A stretch of DNA of 64,000 bases from Agrocybe praecox (taxonomy: Eukaryota > Basidiomycota > Agaricomycetes > Agaricales > Agrocybaceae), in NCBI GenBank assembly GCA_964017145.1, contig OZ024846.1, forward strand, positions 1,736,001 to 1,800,000, in the 5' to 3' direction. Of this stretch, positions 60,229 through 64,000 are shown one piece after another; position 1 is the stretch's first letter, and each line of letters opens with the position of its first letter. Position numbers and translations under genes: made by a program. The notes beneath the pieces are model-generated. The model searched no databases. It saw only the letters and a list, made by a program, of their open reading frames with translations, and was not told where the DNA came from.

Positions 60229-61709
60229 TCAACAATTAGCTTTATGGTCAGTACTCTTAAATTCCTGCTTGATACTAGCGAGCATATCTTGCGTCGTTTT
60301 CCTTGGCTTCCATCCTATTGCCCTGGCGTGATCTGCCCTACATCGCGAATTACTCCCCAGACTTGTACCGCCTGGAAAGTATTTTTGCGTCTCTTCTTCA
60401 TCAAACGTTGTTGGCGTGTACTCAGTAGATTTCTTGAGTGAAACCATCACTTTCCCGATAGCTTCCCCCACGGCATATAATGTGTGTTCTCCGTTTTCAG
60501 CAAAATAATAACCAGCAGCGCCATGCTCAGGTTGTATGGGTTCAGTCGAATTGGTGTGGTTGGAACGGCCGTGAGTATGACTTCTATGTGGCACGATAGA
60601 ATCGATGATGAGAATGTACAGGTCTGTCACTGCAATGAAAAGAAATGAATTAGCAGTGCATTTCGTGTCAGGAACATGAGGTGTAATACCGTCATGAATC
60701 TCGACATTTGGCCAGATATTTTTGCCTTCGCCGACCATTCCGGCGCGGCCTCTATCAAGGCTCAGCATCACGAGCCGGGGAATCTGTTGTGAATGTGGGT
60801 TTTGCAAACCAGCATCCACAAGGGGTCCCGTGGCTAAACCGTAAATTGTGCTCGGTAGGACGATATATGTTTTGACATATCCTTTTCATTCACAAAAACA
60901 GTAAATACATAACAGGAGTATGGATAGCAGTGGCATATATACGAACCTTCTTTATCTGCATCTACGATTGCAACATCGACCTCGCGATGAGGCTGAGTAA
61001 TGGGCAACGATTCAATTTGCTTGATATCGAGATCAGAATAGATAATGTCTGTGACGAACATTCCTTTCGCATCGTCACACAAGACACCTAAAGTACAAGC
61101 GAAATGAGGCTTAGGTTAATTGGAGATGGTAACACGAAAATTACCTGTACCAGACTGTTGAGTTCACGGACGGAATATTAGAAATACTAACACAAAAGAC
61201 TGTTGTTTCTCCTACGGTATGAACAAGAGAGGGCAATTGACCAGTCTTATGGGATCGTTTCTTTAGCCCTTGCAGAATAGCTTTGGCAGCATCTAGATCA
61301 TCTGCATCCGCCTGTGATATGCTCATTTCATCGACTTCAAAAGAAGCGACAAGCAGTACTCACGCACGCAACTACCAGATCTGCGTCCGCTGCTAGGTCC
61401 TCGAGCAGTGAAAGATCTGTGTAGGACCCTACAACCGCGTGGATTCCCATCGAACGAAATTGTGAAGCTTTTGCTATGTCACGGACGAGAACAGTAATGC
61501 GAAAGCTATCCGACTGAGGGTGTGACAGTAGGCGGCTAAGGATACTACCACCAATGTAACCTGGTACACGATTGAAGTTAGAAATAGGAAAAAAATGGAT
61601 ATTTAACAAACAAGGGTGGCATCGAAGTTCTCTAATAGATATATAAGTACCATTCACCTGTTGCCCCAGTGAGTAGGATGTGCTTTTGGATACCAAGATG
61701 CCCGTGCAT
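60229..61709 (-). CDS. NmrA/extended-SDR-like NAD(P)-binding protein
   Basis: Starts MHGHLGIQKHILLTGATG, joining across an intron to YIGGSILSRLLSHPQSDSFR: the TGATGYIGG nucleotide-binding Rossmann motif. Then ITVLVRDIAKASQFRSMGIH, VVGSYTDLSLLEDLAADADL, VVACADADDLDAAKAILQGL and LPSLVHT. Further exons give GTGVLCDDAKGMFVTD, YVKTYIVLPSTIYGLATGPL and a C-terminal helical part ending TTQDMLASIKQEFKSTDHKA. The layout resembles atypical SDRs of the NmrA/YLL056C type. The YxxxK catalytic pair is not evident, so it may be a redox sensor or an isomerase/reductase of unknown substrate. About six exons; the intron in the GATG motif is about 96 bp. Confidence 0.8.
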
Positions 61710-63273
61710 GGTGCTTAACCGAGTATAAAAGTCAGGATATTGCTTTACTCGATAGAATTCCAGCTAAAGGTAATGGCGAAAAGAGCAATAGTTGGGAAAA
61801 GTTGGCGTGATGTTGAAGAGTTGACCTTTGAAATGCCTGAGGCTCAATTGAAGTAGAGGAGTTCCCTTGAGAGTATTTGTCACAGGTAGCACGTATCAAA
61901 GTAATAGTTGTTCGCTATCGGGAAGGAAAAAAGGTTAGATGGTGAACCATTCAACGAAGTATCGAGCACCGTGAACGTTTGAACGTTGATGTTGAGGTGC
62001 TCAACCCCTGACGCCAATGACGACGCAATTCGGCTTCACGATTGCCGAGTGCTATATATAGATGTCCTTTCCACGCACATAAAATCTCATTTTTCAGGAA
62101 GTATGTATACATGAGAATGACTATCCTCAATACATACCTAATTAAACGAGGGAAATTTTCTCAGGTTTTTGTTAATGAAACGTGATATTGACAATCCTAT
62201 AAAATTATGCACAGAGGTTGAATGTTTGGATTACGAAGGTAGGAGTGCTCGTATTGAATAGGCGCTGATGGAATTTATTTAAGGGGATGCTTGCTCCAAT
62301 ACACGTAAGTCTGATAAGAAAAATTGACAAAAAAAATGTAGCAAGAACTGCTGTACCGTAATACTTTATGGGGCAGACAGAAGCTGACAGGACTCTCGAG
62401 TCTGAAAGATAGACATCTAAAATCTTTCATCGTCCCGATGTCAATACTTGGTAGCCATGTGGCTCACATCAGTCTCTAGTATCCAGCACTGTAAAAGTTA
62501 TGAGAAAGTGTGATAGGAAAATGCATAGGCCAAGTTCTGGATGCGTAAGCCAAATACGGCTTTTGTTTCAAGCATGTGTCTCAAGTATAATCTGATATAC
62601 ACGATATATGAATTTCCCAGTGGCAGGAACTTTGCGATATCATGTTGCAGAGATCGACAACATTGCTCGCCGGAAGTCATCATGGAGACTCCTGACATAT
62701 ATACGCAGACAAGCTTTACGTTCTGTCATAAGGATCACGAGCAGTGTTACTATCAAATTTCTCATTCTGTGCGTATCTCTTCAGACCTGTGAAAACGATA
62801 CGATCATTGATCAAACCAAGGGATGATGCAGCTGTTCAGACGGAGCCTAGGTCGGCCCGGACTTACTATAAATAGAGAGAAAGTGTCCTTAGATGGGAAT
62901 ATTGGAAATTAATATTAGTAACGGGCTTAACCCTAGCGCGGAAGCAAAAGTTGCAGACAGTTCCCACAATAAGTGACAACTTGTCACAAGGACGTTGTCA
63001 TTGCTTGACAACGGGAATCTGTTCAGAATAATCGACCGCTCCCTTTTGGCTCTCTTCTACGTCGAACGGCCAAGGTCGTTTTGCTGATACCGCTGGTTTT
63101 CTGCTCTTGAATGACCCTTGCTCTATAGCCCTGTGTGTTCTCATCTTCCTGAATTTGATGCGCCTTATTCTAAACGTCCATCTTTTTGTTTCAGCATTCA
63201 GAAAACAGCCTTCGGCTCCTTCCATTCTTTTATATCCCAAGCCTTTCCCTACACTTCGCTCTTTTCTTCCACA
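61710..63273. promoter_or_regulatory. 1.56 kb divergent intergenic region
   Basis: Shared upstream region of the NmrA-like gene (reverse) and the truncated membrane-protein gene (forward). Contains TATATATAG near 62052 and TATAAATA at 62868-62875, about 400 bp before the forward ATG. No ORF with coding character was found, although a CT-rich tract at 63180-63260 precedes the forward start. Confidence 0.4.
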
Positions 63274-64000
63274 ATGGTTGCCCACAATCGTCCTCCTCAT
63301 CATATCGTTGCCCGACAAACTGGGGATCCTTTCACCGTCCCAAGTGTCGATGGTGTTACGGGTGCAATCACACAAGCTGCTTCAGCCACCGCGTCGACAA
63401 ACGGTCTAGCTTTTGATGCATCGGTAACGCCCAGCAGTATGTCTGCACCCCCGTTTGCTGTCGGCCAATCGTCTCTTGTAATTACTACAACCCCATCATT
63501 TTCTCAATCTCCATCGTCTACTTCGTCTCCTACTCCTACGGTTGTTGGCGCAGCGTCCACCGCCAAACCGATTGCTCTCAGCACAGTAATCGGTAGTTGC
63601 ATTGGGGCTTTTATTGGGGCTACTGCTCTCATCGTCTTTGGGCTGTGGATGTACAGACGCTACTCTAAACAGTTGAAGCAACGATCCACACGGGGTCCTG
63701 TACATAGTCGCAATGCACATGGTGACGAACAACGGCGCAGATCTCGTCTTGAACCATGGAACAAGTTGGGAGATGATGACGACAAATGGGAAGATATGTA
63801 CCAAACCAAAGAGGCCAAGGAAATCGACCACATCGCACCTATGGAAAAACTCACTATGTTCAAGAAGACTCCCAGTGTTCGCACGGCATATACCCACAAA
63901 TCTACTGACGTTGCAGCTTTCCACTTCCCTCAGTCATACGCTGATTTCGATCCCAAACTCGCACAGACACTCACTATCGGGCAAGGGTCGATTCCAGATA
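63274..64000 (+). CDS. single-pass membrane protein, 3' truncated by window end
   Basis: Open from ATG to the last base (242 codons visible) with no stop. MVAHNRPPHHIVARQTGDPF and a Ser/Thr/Pro-rich stretch form a presumed extracellular stalk. One TM helix follows (VIGSCIGAFIGATALIVFGL), flanked by the basic WMYRRYSKQLKQRSTRG. The cytosolic part is charged (DDDDKWEDMYQTKEAKEID). No signal peptide is obvious at the N-terminus. Single-pass proteins with Ser/Thr stalks and basic juxtamembrane tails are common in basidiomycetes, sometimes as wall-stress sensors, but no family was recognised here. Intronless as far as visible. Confidence 0.75.
   Translation, partial: MVAHNRPPHHIVARQTGDPFTVPSVDGVTGAITQAASATASTNGLAFDASVTPSSMSAPPFAVGQSSLVITTTPSFSQSPSSTSSPTPTVVGAASTAKPIALSTVIGSCIGAFIGATALIVFGLWMYRRYSKQLKQRSTRGPVHSRNAHGDEQRRRSRLEPWNKLGDDDDKWEDMYQTKEAKEIDHIAPMEKLTMFKKTPSVRTAYTHKSTDVAAFHFPQSYADFDPKLAQTLTIGQGSIPD

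Overview
The window is nuclear DNA from a filamentous basidiomycete fungus, most likely a mushroom-forming agaricomycete. The genes are dense and mostly unique, and they are cut by many 45-70 bp GT-AG introns. Several families are characteristic of this group: a DUF6534-type membrane protein, a PAS plus GATA-finger photoreceptor partner, Kre9/Knh1-like serine-rich wall proteins, and single-pass TM/SH3 proteins. One intron-containing nuclear tRNA-Tyr is present. I see no transposon, plasmid, phage or CRISPR feature. Splice models were built by hand from reading frame, GT/AG borders and family resemblance, so individual borders may be off by a few bases.

Left part (1-10.5 kb): the end of a 6-phosphofructokinase gene, a Bqt4-like membrane-anchored KilA-N/APSES protein, a paraoxonase-like lactonase (reverse), a DUF6534 membrane protein split into about 18 tiny exons, and a sodium/calcium exchanger-type cation transporter. 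10.5-17.3 kb: tRNA-Tyr (reverse), a Kre9-like wall protein, the PRMT5 arginine methyltransferase and an ankyrin protein, all reverse. 17.4-23.9 kb (forward): a white-collar-2-like PAS/GATA factor, the PP1 regulator Sds22 and a CCDC174-like protein.

24-32.4 kb (reverse): a metallo-beta-lactamase-fold hydrolase, the MoaD-type small subunit of molybdopterin synthase, thiamine pyrophosphokinase, a CS-domain/TM-tail protein and a long disordered protein of unknown function. 32.5-41.4 kb (forward): Erg28, a 2.2 kb gene-poor stretch, an F-box/LRR protein and a Vcx1-type Ca2+/H+ antiporter. 41.8-50.5 kb (reverse): a stand-alone enoyl-CoA hydratase-2, a tandem-SDR peroxisomal dehydrogenase, a B-type cyclin and an FHA/G-patch protein. 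50.9-64 kb: the NHEJ factor XLF (forward), a gene-poor stretch, a Mim1/TOM13-like outer-membrane import factor (forward), a cytochrome b5-acyl-CoA dehydrogenase fusion (reverse), a TM-SH3 protein (reverse), an NmrA-like NAD(P)-binding protein (reverse) and a truncated single-pass membrane protein (forward).

The most coherent functional theme is peroxisomal fatty-acid breakdown. Three enzymes within 16.3 kb all end in the peroxisomal targeting tripeptide AKL: hydratase-2, the double SDR and the b5-acyl-CoA dehydrogenase. The bifunctional hydratase/dehydrogenase that is a single fused protein in yeast (Fox2) is here two adjacent genes, each with its own targeting signal. Other points worth a second look are microexons of 4, 8, 10 and 14 nt in two membrane-protein genes, an imperfect 130 bp inverted repeat, and an upstream ORF overlapping the cyclin B start codon.
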